In this document: positions 50,337 through 59,643 of the stretch, one piece after another
How positions within the stretch are numbered: position 1 is the first letter of the stretch
How the letters are laid out: every line of letters starts with the position of its first letter
Source of the DNA: Leptospira congkakensis
GTDB taxonomy: Bacteria > Spirochaetota > Leptospiria > Leptospirales > Leptospiraceae
Reading direction: 5' to 3'
Length of the DNA: 64,000 nt
NCBI RefSeq assembly: GCF_004770265.1
Contig: NZ_RQGQ01000014.1
Span: 62,001-126,000 of the forward strand
Position numbers and translations under genes: made by a program
The notes under the pieces: model-generated
Database searches by the model: none
Seen by the model: only the letters and a program-made list of their open reading frames with translations
Told to the model about the DNA's origin: nothing

Positions 50337-50730
50337 TTCTGGCCCAATCATTGCTCTATTTAATTCAAAAGATAAATTTCATAAAGCCACTTTAAAATTT
50401 CTTAAATCTTACAGAGGTGAATTAATATCGTCTTGGCCTGTAATCACCGAAGTAATTTACCTACTCTCTTTTTCTGTTGAAGCTCAATCTGACTTCCTTG
50501 AATGGATTGAAAGAGGAAGTATTCAGGTTATCGATTTAAGTATTGAAGATCTCAAATACATTAAAAATCGGATGAGAAAATACTCTGATTTACCAATGGA
50601 TTTAGCAGATGCTTCCCTAATGTGTATTTCAGAAAAACAAGGAATCGAACGAATTGTCAGTATTGATTCAGACTTTTCCATTTACAAAACTTTAAAAGGA
50701 AAGTTTCTACAAAACCTGTTTAAAGTTTAA
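50314..50730 (+). CDS. vapC: PIN-domain toxin (VapC-like ribonuclease)
   Basis: 138 residues from ATG 50314. The acidic PIN active-site residues are present: Asp8 (ALIDSGPI), Glu46 (VITEVIY), Asp in PMDLADASLM and Asp in IVSIDSDFS. VapC toxins cleave tRNA or rRNA when freed from the antitoxin. The ATG lies inside the antitoxin reading frame end, which couples their translation. All catalytic residues being intact, the pair appears functional. Confidence 0.85.
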   Translation: MKNVALIDSGPIIALFNSKDKFHKATLKFLKSYRGELISSWPVITEVIYLLSFSVEAQSDFLEWIERGSIQVIDLSIEDLKYIKNRMRKYSDLPMDLADASLMCISEKQGIERIVSIDSDFSIYKTLKGKFLQNLFKV

Positions 50731-50809
50731 ATATAAGATTACAAAATTAAAACTTAGCACCTTCCGAAGCCCATCATCACTTTCCCAAACGAAAAACGAT
50801 TCCTCTCAC

Positions 50810-51706
50810 CTAGCCCACCTCTTCCCTCTTTCCACTCTCCGCCTGTTTTCGAAACACTTCCAAAATCGCACAAAACAAAATCACTCCACCACCTAACCAA
50901 AGTCTATCGGGTGGCACTTCTCCTAGAAAATACCAGGCCGCCAAACTTCCGTAAATCGGACTAAGTGTTGACAAAGTTCCGGCAGTGGTCACAGACAAGT
51001 TCGATAAACTCCGAATCCAAATGGTATGAGCAAGTGAAGTAAACACTCCCGCAAGAACCACTTGGAATACCAGGTATTTGGGTTCTGCGAGCATCACAAA
51101 AAGACCATCCGCAAAAGGAAGGAGAACAATGCTAGTTGCAATCAGTTGTGTGAAAAGAATTTGGGCGCTCGGATAATGAACATGCATTTCTTTGGTGAGT
51201 AAATTACGAATGGCATAAAGAACAGCAGAGACAACCCCCCAAACCACTCCTTGGAACATTTGATTATCCCAAGAAAGATCCGGCACTATGAGAAAAAGTC
51301 CAAAAAAAGAAAAAAGGGCCAAAAAGAAAGCAAAAGGTTCCGGCCTTTTCCCACCAAACAATGGTTCTAAGATAGCAGAAAACACAGGATAGGTGAAAAG
51401 GGACAACATTCCCACAGCCACAGTCGAAACCTGGATGGAGTGAAAATAGGTAACCCAATGCAGAGCAAATAAAATTCCAATCCCAAAAACAAAAGCAGAG
51501 TCCTTAAAACTGCGATAAGAAACAGACTTGCCACGAAGCCAAAAGAAAAGTCCAAGTAAAATGACGGAAAATAGTGCCCGACCAGAAATGATCGTGACTG
51601 CCGGAAAGGGAAGGAGTTTGGCAAACAAAGTGACGTTCCCCATAATGAGGATCGTCAAATTGAGTTCCAATACAGATCGTAGAAACGAAGGAGAAGAAGA
51701 CTTCAC
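50810..51706 (-). CDS. EamA/DMT-family transporter
   Basis: 298 residues with ten hydrophobic segments in two similar halves of five, the plan of the drug/metabolite transporter superfamily. The halves have FLRGKSVSYR-type loops and GTLSTLSPIYGSLAAWYFLGE at the end of the second. Substrate unknown. ATG 51706 is 7 nt after the DUF2505 stop, so it is the last gene of the ferritin-like operon. Confidence 0.85.
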   Translation of the reverse strand: MKSSSPSFLRSVLELNLTILIMGNVTLFAKLLPFPAVTIISGRALFSVILLGLFFWLRGKSVSYRSFKDSAFVFGIGILFALHWVTYFHSIQVSTVAVGMLSLFTYPVFSAILEPLFGGKRPEPFAFFLALFSFFGLFLIVPDLSWDNQMFQGVVWGVVSAVLYAIRNLLTKEMHVHYPSAQILFTQLIATSIVLLPFADGLFVMLAEPKYLVFQVVLAGVFTSLAHTIWIRSLSNLSVTTAGTLSTLSPIYGSLAAWYFLGEVPPDRLWLGGGVILFCAILEVFRKQAESGKREEVG

Positions 51707-51713
51707 TTCTTAC

Positions 51714-52196
51714 TTAGGATTCAACCCCCAGAAATTTGGCGATGGATTTTCTGTCTTTTTCCAAACTATGTTTGTGAATTTCTTCGATTGCTTTCTCCAC
51801 AATAGGAGAAACAAAAAGAAGACTAGAAATCACATCCACATCATATGTACGTTTGGATTCCGATCCATCTGCTTCGTATTTACTTTTCCCTTTGATCACA
51901 AATACATTGTCTTTCCCTGGAGGTGAGATTTTGAATTCGTGAGTGTTGGTAGTAATGTCAAAAGTGGATTCTTCAAGAAGGGAAAGATCGTTAAGGGCTG
52001 CCGAAAGTACGGCAGGCATAGATCCTTCCAAACTCACTTTACGTTTCTGACGAATGATATTTCCCTCTTTTGTTTCTTCCAATAGAGTGACATTTTTTAA
52101 ATCAGGGAACTGATCCAAATGTTTGTATCTTTCCTCTCTAGCATGAAGGAGTTTATCTACCGAAACGGGAAATGTATGTGTTACTTGGTATTTCAC
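51714..52196 (-). CDS. DUF2505/START-like protein
   Basis: 160 residues: QVTHTFPVSVDKLLHAREER at the N-terminus, a long run of beta strands, and a C-terminal amphipathic helix (PIVEKAIEEIHKHSLEKDRKS) typical of START-like ligand-binding folds; the first strand-helix resembles DUF2505. No signal peptide. A small hydrophobic ligand such as a lipid is likely but unproved. ATG 52196 overlaps the ferritin-like stop as TAATG. Confidence 0.65.
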   Translation of the reverse strand: MKYQVTHTFPVSVDKLLHAREERYKHLDQFPDLKNVTLLEETKEGNIIRQKRKVSLEGSMPAVLSAALNDLSLLEESTFDITTNTHEFKISPPGKDNVFVIKGKSKYEADGSESKRTYDVDVISSLLFVSPIVEKAIEEIHKHSLEKDRKSIAKFLGVES

Positions 52197-52957
52197 TATT
52201 TTTTCTTACCTTTCTTTTTAGCAGGTTTGGATTTCTTTGCCGCTTTTTTTACAGCTTTTTTCACTGCCTTCTTAGCAGCTTTCTTCGCCGACTTTTTGTT
52301 TGCTGGTTTGGCAGGTTTAGAAGTTTTTTTAGCCGAAGGTTTTACCTGCGCTGTTTTTGGCTTCGCTGCTGGTTTGGTAACTTTTGGTTTTGCAGATGAT
52401 TTAGGGGAACGATTCACTTGTTCCATCAAATCCTCATCTTCCCAATAAAATACTTGGTCGGCAGGAGTGGACTGTTCCATGGCCATTGCTTGTGCTTCTA
52501 AAAGTGAATTGTTGGACTCGTTGAAGTTTGCTAACTTTTGGAATAACAAATTGATTTTTGGATCTTGGAACTTGTTACGAATGGTTGCATAAAAATTACG
52601 AGCGTCCTCTCCTTCTCTGATGGCAAGTTCGATCGCTTTTCTTTCATCTGCTTTGACTTCTTCGTTTTTGTTTCGATCGAGCCTATCCATAACCTTTTGG
52701 ATTGTGGAAGAATGAAACTTTTCAATTTCGGAAAGTTGTTTTAGGTTAGGAAGTTCTTTCCCCTCAGCACTTTTATAAATTTCTTTAATGAATTTAATAT
52801 GCTCATCACCATCTAACGCTAGTTGGCTGAACAATTCTCTGATTTGACCTTCTGGCAGACTTTCTGAGAGTTTAAGATAAAAGTTAAAACATTGAACCTC
52901 ATGTTCAATGGCAGCAGCAACTGCTTCGATAAAGGATGTTTTTTTTAGTGATTTCAT
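52196..52957 (-). CDS. Ferritin/rubrerythrin-like protein with lysine-rich histone-H1-like tail
   Basis: 253 residues. Residues 1-165 form a four-helix ferritin-like bundle: AIEHEVQCFNFY, LALDGDEHIKFI, AIREGEDARNFY, FQKLANFNESNN. The first three helices keep plausible iron ligands, but in helix 4 the usual Glu/His pair is replaced by Asn residues, so the diiron site seems half-lost. Residues about 180-253 are almost only Lys, Ala, Pro and Ser (PAKKKGKKK, KKAAKKAVKK), like histone H1 C-termini. The tail could bind DNA, RNA or polyanionic envelope polymers. It heads an operon with the DUF2505 and EamA genes. Confidence 0.72.
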   Translation of the reverse strand: MKSLKKTSFIEAVAAAIEHEVQCFNFYLKLSESLPEGQIRELFSQLALDGDEHIKFIKEIYKSAEGKELPNLKQLSEIEKFHSSTIQKVMDRLDRNKNEEVKADERKAIELAIREGEDARNFYATIRNKFQDPKINLLFQKLANFNESNNSLLEAQAMAMEQSTPADQVFYWEDEDLMEQVNRSPKSSAKPKVTKPAAKPKTAQVKPSAKKTSKPAKPANKKSAKKAAKKAVKKAVKKAAKKSKPAKKKGKKK

Positions 52958-53015
52958 AATCCCATTCCCTGGTTATTCAAAACCATAAATACGATACTCG
53001 CGAGTTTTATGTGAA

Positions 53016-53684
53016 TCAAGTATTTTTCACTGAGCGAACATCCAACTCTTCCAACTTTGTGGCAGAGTAAATGAGCACTTGGGCAATATAATAGGTTATC
53101 ATAATTCCCATGGACGCGGTGAATCTGTCCATTTCCGGTTTTAGAAACATAGAATATGCGATAATGGAATCTGAAACGATAAATATCAATGCCCCAAGAA
53201 GACCCAGATAAAATGGTTTGGTCACAGAGTTTCTTGCAGCGGCGCGCCAACCCATAAGGCATATCGCAGAAATATAAATTCCTACCGGAATGAGAAGGGC
53301 ACCTAATTTTGGCACAATTACAATGAAGAAAGAGCTACCAAACAATAAAAAAGGAATGGCTAGGAGAGGTTTGATTTTGGAATCCAATGTGAAAGCATAG
53401 GAGTAAATCAACTGGGCAATGAGAAAGGATCCAAGTCCAAATACAAAAAATCCTTCTTGTGGGAGAGCAAGAAAACTATCTCCAAAAAGCGAAAACACAA
53501 GACCCACAGCCACCAATTTACCACGTTTTTCCAAACTCGGGAAGTAACGAAACAGTGCTACTATGAGGATTAGGATCGGGATAATTTTTGATGGGAGATA
53601 AAAAACATCCTGTTTTGTGATCGTAGCGATCGCAAAAAGATGCACAATAGAATAGAGAACAAACAAAACAATTTCTTTAGCCAT
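53016..53684 (-). CDS. YhhN/TMEM86-like lysoplasmalogenase family protein
   Basis: 222 residues, seven or eight membrane segments. The conserved acidic positions are in VFSLFGDSFLALPQEG and ALIFIVSDSIIAYSM, as in YhhN/TMEM86. Family members cleave vinyl-ether lysophospholipids. Closer to the canonical pattern than its paralogue at 12673-13425. ATG 53684 is divergent from a small secreted protein, with a 15-bp palindrome between them. Confidence 0.75.
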   Translation of the reverse strand: MAKEIVLFVLYSIVHLFAIATITKQDVFYLPSKIIPILILIVALFRYFPSLEKRGKLVAVGLVFSLFGDSFLALPQEGFFVFGLGSFLIAQLIYSYAFTLDSKIKPLLAIPFLLFGSSFFIVIVPKLGALLIPVGIYISAICLMGWRAAARNSVTKPFYLGLLGALIFIVSDSIIAYSMFLKPEMDRFTASMGIMITYYIAQVLIYSATKLEELDVRSVKNT

Positions 53685-53710
53685 ATTTCTTACTTTACAG
53701 GGATATCATT

Positions 53711-53739
53711 CTCGAGATTTCATCAGATGAAAGCCCGAG
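53711..53739. promoter_or_regulatory. Palindrome between divergent genes
   Basis: TTTCATCAGATGAAA (53718-53732) is a perfect 15-bp palindrome, framed by CTCG (53711-53714) and CGAG (53736-53739). It sits 11 nt upstream of the gene at 53750 and 27 nt upstream of the YhhN gene on the other strand, a natural place for an operator. The 1-nt centre makes an RNA hairpin less likely. Confidence 0.4.
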
Positions 53740-53749
53740 TGATCAGCCT

Positions 53750-54058
53750 ATGAAACAAACACGACCCTTGTCCATCCTTTTCTTAATCTGTCTCTTATGG
53801 AGCCAAAGTTTGTCCGCAAGAGAAGTGCCCTCTGGTGGCGAAATGTTAATCGATTTGATATTAGCTCGCCCCATGGGTCTTGCCGGTACCGTCCTTGGGA
53901 CAGCAGCATTTATCGTTGCCTCCCCTTTCACATTGTTGTCGGGAACTTTCATCCAATCAGGGAAACGTCTCGTCGTTTATCCTGCAAAGTTCACCTTCAC
54001 ACGAGGGTTAGGCGACTTTCCAGGATACATGGAAGATTACCAAATCGTAGAGGAATAA
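53750..54058 (+). CDS. Small exported protein, unknown function
   Basis: 102 residues. Signal peptide (SILFLICLLWSQSLSA) and a short mature part with a hydrophobic stretch (GLAGTVLGTAAFIVASPFTL) followed by VVYPAKFTFTRGLGDFPGY. That RP-GLAxTVLG...YPAxFTFxRxLGDF pattern occurs in small conserved bacterial proteins of no known role. It ends 1 nt before the TTG of mutA, so it may be co-transcribed with the mutase genes. Confidence 0.6.
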   Translation: MKQTRPLSILFLICLLWSQSLSAREVPSGGEMLIDLILARPMGLAGTVLGTAAFIVASPFTLLSGTFIQSGKRLVVYPAKFTFTRGLGDFPGYMEDYQIVEE

Positions 54059-54059
54059 A

Positions 54060-55862
54060 TTGAACGAATTTTTATTTTCAGACTTCGCAGAAGTTTCGAC
54101 TGAGGATTGGAAAAATCAAATCCTCAAAGATTTAAAAGGAAACCCTTGGGACAAAGTCACTTGGGAAACAGAAGAGGGTTTCAAAATCGAACCCTTTTAC
54201 CGCAAGGAAGATATCGCAGACCTCCCCCGAGTTTACAAACGAACAAACGGTTGGAATGTCACAGAAACAATCACCTCTGAATCCGAACTTGTGAACCTTT
54301 CCAAAAAAGGAGCCGATGCTGCTGTTCTACTTGCGAACGGACAATCATCCGGATTAAAAATCACTTCTTCTGCCGACTTAGAAAGATTGGCAGACCTTAC
54401 TGGAAATCTTCCTTTAGTGGTTTCTCTTGGAAATCAAACTGCCGGTTTTTCCGACTCTCTTAAAAAACTCACTTCTTCGCATAACATCGTACTTGGTGAC
54501 TTTGACCCTTATGGATCTGCTTTAAAAGATGGGGAACTGGGAATCGAAGAAAACAAAATCGGTAAAACATTCTCTTCTCTTTCGGGAACCAAAGGGTTTG
54601 CCGGAGTAGGAATCCATAGTTATTATTTAAGAGATGCAGGTGCCTCCATAGGCCAAGAACTCGCTTATTCTTTATCCTGGGGTGTAGATTATCTAAACCG
54701 CCATATTGATGCCGGTGTAGAAATTGAAGAGGCAGCTTCCAACATTTGGTTTTGGATGGGCATTGGTTCTGACTACTTCACTGAAATATCAAAACTTCGA
54801 GCCACGCGCATCCTTTGGTCAGAAATTCTAAATGCTTACAAACCAGGCCTTGGGGAATCACTGCCCGCACTGATTGTAGCAAGGACATCCAATTTTCAAT
54901 TCACAGCCTATGACCCTTATGTCAATATGTTACGCGGAACCACAGCGGCTATGTCTGCCGTAATGGGTGGAGCTGATTTTGTTTCTGTATTGCCATTTGA
55001 TTCCGAATACTCCGCACAACAAGAGTTAGGCAAAAGAATTGCTAGAAATTCACAACTCCTACTCCGTTATGAGTCTTACCTTGATAAAGTGGAAGACCCA
55101 GCAGCTGGATCTTATTATCTAGAAGTCCTCACTAAAAAATTGGCGGAGTCAGCTTGGGCCAAATTCCAGGCTTTGGAAAAAGACGGAGGGTTTGGAGAGG
55201 CTTTAAAAAAAGGATTCATCCAAAGTGAAATTGGAACTCGAGCCGACAAAAAAAGAGACGCACTCGCTACCAAAAAAGAAATTTTACTCGGAACGAACCA
55301 GTACCCACTCCCTTCCGAAAGACATCCAGAACTCGTATCTTCTTTGCAAGAAACTTCAAAACTGAAAACCACAGAGAATAAGTCCACTTACGCTCGTTTG
55401 GTTCCCATTCGACTTTCCTACGAATTTGACAAATGGAGAAATCTCACGGATGCCCATGTAGCAGCTGGTAAAAAACTTCCCAAAATATTTTTACTCACCA
55501 TCGGGGATCTAACCATGCGAAAAGCACGCGCTGGATTTAGCTCCAATTTCCTCGGCTGCCTTGGTTATGAAATCACTGACAACTTAGGATTTGCTTCTGT
55601 CAAAGAAGGGGTCGCTAAGGCAAAAGAACTGATGAGCGAAATTGTTGTCCTCTGTTCGTCTGACGAAGAGTATGCGACTTACTTACCAGAGTTTGCAGCG
55701 GAAATGAAATCCCAACTTCCAAACTCTTGGAAACTCCTCGCAGGATATCCAAAAGATCTAATCACCCAAGCCGAATCACTCGGGATCGACGACTTCATCC
55801 ATATGAAACGAAACATCGTAGAATTTATGGAAAAAGCCCAAACCAAATGGATCGGGAAATAA
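54060..55862 (+). CDS. mutA: Methylmalonyl-CoA mutase, small (beta) subunit
   Basis: 600 residues, start TTG 54060 with AGGA 5 nt upstream. The N-terminal TIM-barrel-like domain resembles that of the large subunit ([20 protein letters not shown]). In the C-terminal part, the B12-binding DxHxxG motif is replaced by [12 protein letters not shown], as is usual for the non-catalytic subunit. It pairs with the next gene to isomerise methylmalonyl-CoA to succinyl-CoA, used in propionate and odd-chain fatty-acid breakdown. One nucleotide separates the two genes. Confidence 0.92.
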   Translation: MNEFLFSDFAEVSTEDWKNQILKDLKGNPWDKVTWETEEGFKIEPFYRKEDIADLPRVYKRTNGWNVTETITSESELVNLSKKGADAAVLLANGQSSGLKITSSADLERLADLTGNLPLVVSLGNQTAGFSDSLKKLTSSHNIVLGDFDPYGSALKDGELGIEENKIGKTFSSLSGTKGFAGVGIHSYYLRDAGASIGQELAYSLSWGVDYLNRHIDAGVEIEEAASNIWFWMGIGSDYFTEISKLRATRILWSEILNAYKPGLGESLPALIVARTSNFQFTAYDPYVNMLRGTTAAMSAVMGGADFVSVLPFDSEYSAQQELGKRIARNSQLLLRYESYLDKVEDPAAGSYYLEVLTKKLAESAWAKFQALEKDGGFGEALKKGFIQSEIGTRADKKRDALATKKEILLGTNQYPLPSERHPELVSSLQETSKLKTTENKSTYARLVPIRLSYEFDKWRNLTDAHVAAGKKLPKIFLLTIGDLTMRKARAGFSSNFLGCLGYEITDNLGFASVKEGVAKAKELMSEIVVLCSSDEEYATYLPEFAAEMKSQLPNSWKLLAGYPKDLITQAESLGIDDFIHMKRNIVEFMEKAQTKWIGK

Positions 55863-55863
55863 A

Positions 55864-58002
55864 ATGAACAAACCTAATTTTGCAAATACTCCTCTTTCTT
55901 TCAGTTCAGGGAAACCGGATCCAAAATCCATTTCCCTTTGGCAAACGGCAGAAGGCATTTCCATACAGTCTCGTTATGCGAAGGCTGATTTGGAAGGGAT
56001 GGAACATCTAAATTATGCTGCCGGAATTCCTCCTTACCTACGTGGCCCTTATTCCACTATGTATGTGAACAAACCCTGGACGGTGCGCCAATATGCTGGG
56101 TTTTCCACAGCGGAAGAATCCAATGCCTTTTATCGCAGAAACTTAGCTGCTGGACAGAAAGGACTTTCTGTTGCCTTTGACCTTGCCACCCACCGTGGTT
56201 ACGACTCTGATCATGACCGTGTGGTAGGAGACGTGGGGAAAGCCGGTGTGGCCATTGATTCGGTTTTGGATATGAAGATCCTCTTCGACCAAATCCCTCT
56301 GGACCAAATGTCTGTTTCCATGACCATGAATGGAGCCGTCATTCCAGTGCTTGCCTTCTACATTGTGGCGGCAGAAGAACAAGGAGTTTCCAAAGACAAA
56401 CTCTCCGGTACCATCCAAAATGATATTTTGAAAGAGTTTATGGTGCGGAATACTTACATTTACCCACCAAAACATTCCATGAAAATCATTGCCGATATCT
56501 TTGGTTATACTTCCAAGTACATGCCTAAGTTTAACTCGATTTCTATTTCTGGATACCATATGCAAGAAGCGGGTGCCACTGCGGACTTGGAACTTGCTTA
56601 CACTCTCGCAGACGGATGGGAATACATCAAAACAGGAATTGCTTCTGGGCTTTCCGTGGATGAGTTTGCTCCTCGCCTATCTTTTTTCTGGGCAATTGGA
56701 ATGAACCATTTTATGGAGATCGCGAAGATGCGAGCGGGAAGGCTTCTTTGGGCAAAGATCGTCAAACAATTCCAACCCAAATCCACTAAGTCACTCGCGC
56801 TCAGAACTCATTGCCAAACTTCCGGTTGGTCTCTCACCGAACAAGACCCCTTCAACAACGTTGGAAGGACTTGTATCGAAGCGATGGCCGCTGCCCTAGG
56901 TCATACACAGTCCTTACATACAAACGCACTGGATGAAGCCATTGCCCTTCCTACCGACTTCTCGGCAAGGATTGCAAGAAATACACAAATTTATCTCCAA
57001 GAAGAAACCAATATCCACCGAGTCATCGACCCTTGGGGTGGTTCTTTCTATGTAGAAAAACTCACAAATGATTTAGTCCAAAAAGCTTGGGCCCTTATTA
57101 CCGAAGTACAAAAGTTAGGTGGCATGGCGGAAGCCATCGAAACAGGAATTCCTAAGATGCGGATCGAAGAAGCATCTGCAAGGAAACAGGCTCGTATCGA
57201 TTCTGGGAAGGATGTGATTGTAGGAGTGAACCGGTTCCGTTTGGATAAAGAAGCTCCTCTTGATATTTTAGACATTGATAATACTGCCGTTCGTATTGCC
57301 CAAATCAAACGTTTGGAACAAATGAAAAAAGATCGGGATAGTTCTGCCGTAGAAGCTGCGTTAAACGCAATTACTAAATGTGCAGAAACCGGTGAAGGGA
57401 ATCTTCTCGAACTCGCAGTAGACGCAGCACGAAAGAGAGCTTCTCTTGGTGAAATTTCTTATGCCATGGAAAAAGTATTTGGGAGGTACAAAGCTGTGAT
57501 TCGTTCCATCTCTGGAGTGTATTCCTCTGAAATTTCCGAAGACAAAGGGTATATCGAAGCAAGAGACCTTGCTGACGAATTTGCTAAATTAGAAGGACGC
57601 CGTCCGCGGATCATGGTTGCCAAAATGGGCCAAGATGGACATGACCGTGGTGCCAAAGTGATCTCCACTAGTTTTGCGGATATGGGCTTTGACGTTGATA
57701 TCGGGCCACTTTTCCAAACACCAGCAGAAGTCGCCAAACAAGTGGTAGAGAATGACTGCCATATTTTGGGAGTTTCCTCTCTTGCTGCTGGTCACAAAAC
57801 CCTTGTCCCACAAGTAATAGAAGAACTGAAAAAACTGGGAGCAGAAGATGTACTCGTGGTTGTGGGTGGGGTAATTCCTGCACAGGATTACGACTTCCTC
57901 TACAAATCAGGGGCCACAGCGATTTTTGGACCAGGGACTGTGATCTCAGAAGCTGCCAAACAAATTCTGAACATCCTTCTCGGCGAAAGAAGAGCCGCTT
58001 AA
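55864..58002 (+). CDS. mutB: Methylmalonyl-CoA mutase, large (alpha) subunit
   Basis: 712 residues. YPKH-type substrate motifs ([53 protein letters not shown]) and the C-terminal cobalamin-binding domain with [11 protein letters not shown] (about 590-600) and [10 protein letters not shown]. The DxHxxG His ligand of B12 is present, so this is the catalytic subunit. The start ATG follows the mutA stop by 1 nt. A clear terminator at 58034 separates it from meaB, so meaB has its own promoter or depends on readthrough. Confidence 0.96.
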   Translation: MNKPNFANTPLSFSSGKPDPKSISLWQTAEGISIQSRYAKADLEGMEHLNYAAGIPPYLRGPYSTMYVNKPWTVRQYAGFSTAEESNAFYRRNLAAGQKGLSVAFDLATHRGYDSDHDRVVGDVGKAGVAIDSVLDMKILFDQIPLDQMSVSMTMNGAVIPVLAFYIVAAEEQGVSKDKLSGTIQNDILKEFMVRNTYIYPPKHSMKIIADIFGYTSKYMPKFNSISISGYHMQEAGATADLELAYTLADGWEYIKTGIASGLSVDEFAPRLSFFWAIGMNHFMEIAKMRAGRLLWAKIVKQFQPKSTKSLALRTHCQTSGWSLTEQDPFNNVGRTCIEAMAAALGHTQSLHTNALDEAIALPTDFSARIARNTQIYLQEETNIHRVIDPWGGSFYVEKLTNDLVQKAWALITEVQKLGGMAEAIETGIPKMRIEEASARKQARIDSGKDVIVGVNRFRLDKEAPLDILDIDNTAVRIAQIKRLEQMKKDRDSSAVEAALNAITKCAETGEGNLLELAVDAARKRASLGEISYAMEKVFGRYKAVIRSISGVYSSEISEDKGYIEARDLADEFAKLEGRRPRIMVAKMGQDGHDRGAKVISTSFADMGFDVDIGPLFQTPAEVAKQVVENDCHILGVSSLAAGHKTLVPQVIEELKKLGAEDVLVVVGGVIPAQDYDFLYKSGATAIFGPGTVISEAAKQILNILLGERRAA

Positions 58003-58033
58003 GTTCTAAATAGGACTGGGAAACCGTTCCACC

Positions 58034-58070
58034 AAACACCGATTTGTCTAAACAACAATCGGTGTTTTTT
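58034..58070 (+). terminator. Rho-independent terminator after mutB
   Basis: ACACCGAT and ATCGGTGT form an 8-bp stem, extended by AA/TT, around an AU-rich loop, followed by TTTTTT. It lies 30-70 nt past the mutB stop. Confidence 0.85.
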
Positions 58071-58101
58071 CGGATGATTCCCCAATAGAAATTCAAACCA
58101 T

Positions 58102-59217
58102 ATGGAAACACCGAACGAGGACATTGGCAAAAAGAAAGAGGATGCGGAAGTTGCGAATCCAAAATCGGCACTTTCCGTAAACCCAGGTGTCGCCGATGCT
58201 CCCGCCATTTCTCCCTACATTCGTGACCAAAGAAAAACACTTACCCGCAAAGAAACCTCAGCGGAAGAACTTGCAAACGGCATTCTTTCGGGAAACCGCA
58301 CTCACCTATCCAAAGCCATCACTCTTGTAGAAAGTAATTTAGAAGCACATAATGACAAAGCCCAAGCCGTTTTGGAACTGGTGATGCCAAAGGTGGGAAA
58401 TTCCATCCGAATTGGAATCACAGGAGTGCCTGGTGTTGGTAAGTCCACATTTATCGAAAGTTTTGGAAGTTATCTTCTAGAACAAAATCATAAACTGGCC
58501 GTCCTTGCTATTGATCCCAGTAGCCAACGAACGAAAGGTTCCATTCTCGGTGACAAAACTCGAATGGAAATTCTTTCCAAATCTGAAAATGCCTTCATAC
58601 GCCCATCACCTAGCAGTGGTTCTTTGGGAGGTGTTGCAAGAAAAACTAGAGAATCCATGTACCTCTGTGAAGCAGCAGGATTTGATACCATCATCATAGA
58701 AACCGTGGGTGTGGGACAATCCGAAACCCAAGTCCATTCCATGGTGGACTTTTTTTTGTTGCTCATGCTTGCCGGCGCGGGAGATGAACTCCAAGGAATC
58801 AAACGTGGGATTATGGAGATGGCTGACCTCATCGCCATCAATAAAGCCGATGGACAAAATGAACCCTTTGCCATGCGGGCCAGAGTGGAATATGAATCAG
58901 CCCTCCATCTTTTCCCTGCCCCAGAATCCAAATGGACACCTAGAGCCACCACTTGTAGTGGGATTGGGGGAAAAGGAATCGACGAAATCTGGAACTTGGT
59001 TTTAGATTATATCTCTACCACAAAAACAAACGGGTATTACGCGAAGAACAGAGAAAATCAAACTCGGATGTGGTTTGAAGAAACTCTGAGAGAAGTAGTT
59101 TTAGAACAGTTTTTTATGCGTCCCGGGAAAAAAGAATCCATTCTGGAATCGGAAAAAAAACTGATGAGCGGAAAATCCACTCTCCTAAAAGAAATCAAAC
59201 ACCTAACAGACAAATAA
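58102..59217 (+). CDS. meaB: MeaB-type G-protein chaperone of methylmalonyl-CoA mutase
   Basis: 371 residues. ITGVPGVGKSTFIESFG is the P-loop, LAIDPSSQRTKGSILGDKTR the switch region, and IETVGVGQSE and INKADGQN later GTPase motifs. MeaB proteins gate loading of B12 into the mutase and protect it from inactivation. The first 55 residues are a family-variable, low-order extension. The gene sits directly downstream of the mutase operon; the terminator between them shows a second promoter must exist near 58075-58100. A minus-strand terminator follows the stop. Confidence 0.93.
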   Translation: METPNEDIGKKKEDAEVANPKSALSVNPGVADAPAISPYIRDQRKTLTRKETSAEELANGILSGNRTHLSKAITLVESNLEAHNDKAQAVLELVMPKVGNSIRIGITGVPGVGKSTFIESFGSYLLEQNHKLAVLAIDPSSQRTKGSILGDKTRMEILSKSENAFIRPSPSSGSLGGVARKTRESMYLCEAAGFDTIIIETVGVGQSETQVHSMVDFFLLLMLAGAGDELQGIKRGIMEMADLIAINKADGQNEPFAMRARVEYESALHLFPAPESKWTPRATTCSGIGGKGIDEIWNLVLDYISTTKTNGYYAKNRENQTRMWFEETLREVVLEQFFMRPGKKESILESEKKLMSGKSTLLKEIKHLTDK

Positions 59218-59254
59218 AAAAACACCACCGCGGCGGTCACACGCGATGGCGTTT
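59218..59254 (-). terminator. Minus-strand Rho-independent terminator
   Basis: Read on the minus strand, AAACGCCA (59254-59247) pairs with TGGTGTTT (59227-59220, one G-U pair), with an inner CGCG/CGCG, and a T-run follows (59219-59213). It ends a transcript coming from the two-component genes 390 nt away, implying that the DNA between is transcribed. Confidence 0.6.
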
Positions 59255-59354
59255 GCATGAGCAAATAGATTGTCAAATGGAAATCGTTCGCTAGTACCAA
59301 TCAAAGAATAGGAAAGACTGGCATACAGGATCTATTCTATCGGGGATTAGGGAA

Positions 59355-59379
59355 TTGTCTATCTACCAAATGGTATAAA
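59355..59379. repeat. 25-bp direct repeat with TACCA-N2-TGGTA palindrome, copy A
   Basis: 59355-59379 matches 59601-59625 at 22 of 25 positions. Core TACCAAATGGTA (59364-59375) is a perfect 12-bp palindrome apart from its two central bases. Spacing between copies is 246 bp. In the other copy the palindrome touches the 56-aa gene start. Confidence 0.5.
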
Positions 59380-59437
59380 AATCGAACGGGGAAGGAAAGA
59401 AGATAACCAACGCAAAGGGAACCAGTTTTGGCAGCCC

Positions 59438-59608
59438 TTATAAAACCCAATTCATCAGAAATACAAGAGCAAAGTACACACCGAACCATAGAACAAGTCT
59501 TAGTTTGACCCAAAGGGCAGAGACCCAATCCATGGACTCAGTTCGCAGTTGTATGTGTTTCGGTGAGTTGATCTTAGAATCATACTGGAAAATCTGGCAC
59601 TTGTCCAT
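59438..59608 (-). CDS. Small membrane protein, 56 residues
   Basis: Not a database-recognised gene, and too short for the usual cutoff. Reverse-strand ATG 59608 opens MDKCQIFQYDSKINSPKHIQ. After a positively and negatively charged N-terminus of about 35 residues it runs into one clear membrane segment (LRLVLWFGVYFALVFLMNWV) and stops three nucleotides later with TAA at 59438. An internal ATG (residue 26) would give a 31-aa peptide with the same helix. It starts 35 nt past the response-regulator stop and the minus-strand terminator at 59218-59254 lies beyond it. Transcription through it is therefore supported; translation is inferred, with no strong Shine-Dalgarno. Confidence 0.4.
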   Translation of the reverse strand: MDKCQIFQYDSKINSPKHIQLRTESMDWVSALWVKLRLVLWFGVYFALVFLMNWVL

Positions 59609-59625
59609 TTACCAGATGGTATAAA
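59601..59625. repeat. 25-bp direct repeat with TACCA-N2-TGGTA palindrome, copy B
   Basis: Contains TACCAGATGGTA (59610-59621), just upstream of the 56-aa start at 59608. Located between the response regulator and the small membrane protein; the second copy is within 59355-59379, inside or just past that gene's transcript. Confidence 0.5.
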
Positions 59626-59643
59626 TGTTAAACCGCTCCCCAT

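Noticed and set aside
52172..52448. Forward frames of 75 and 109 residues, rich in Phe/Ala/Leu
   Set aside because: Antisense of the Lys/Ala/Pro repeat tail; the apparent hydrophobic helices are produced by the codons of that tail.
55482..55600. Loss of the B12 His motif in mutA as a defect
   Set aside because: The small subunit normally lacks the DxHxxG motif; the large subunit has it, so the mutase is complete.
57668..58240. 190-residue reverse-strand frame
   Set aside because: Spans mutB's end and meaB's start in antisense, Leu/Cys/His-rich, no motif; the terminator in it fits the forward genes.
59337..59528. 63-residue reverse-strand frame in the 59.3-kb gap
   Set aside because: The neighbouring frame at 59438-59608 has a far better protein look (one clean membrane helix). 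This one is Cys/Arg-rich without pattern.
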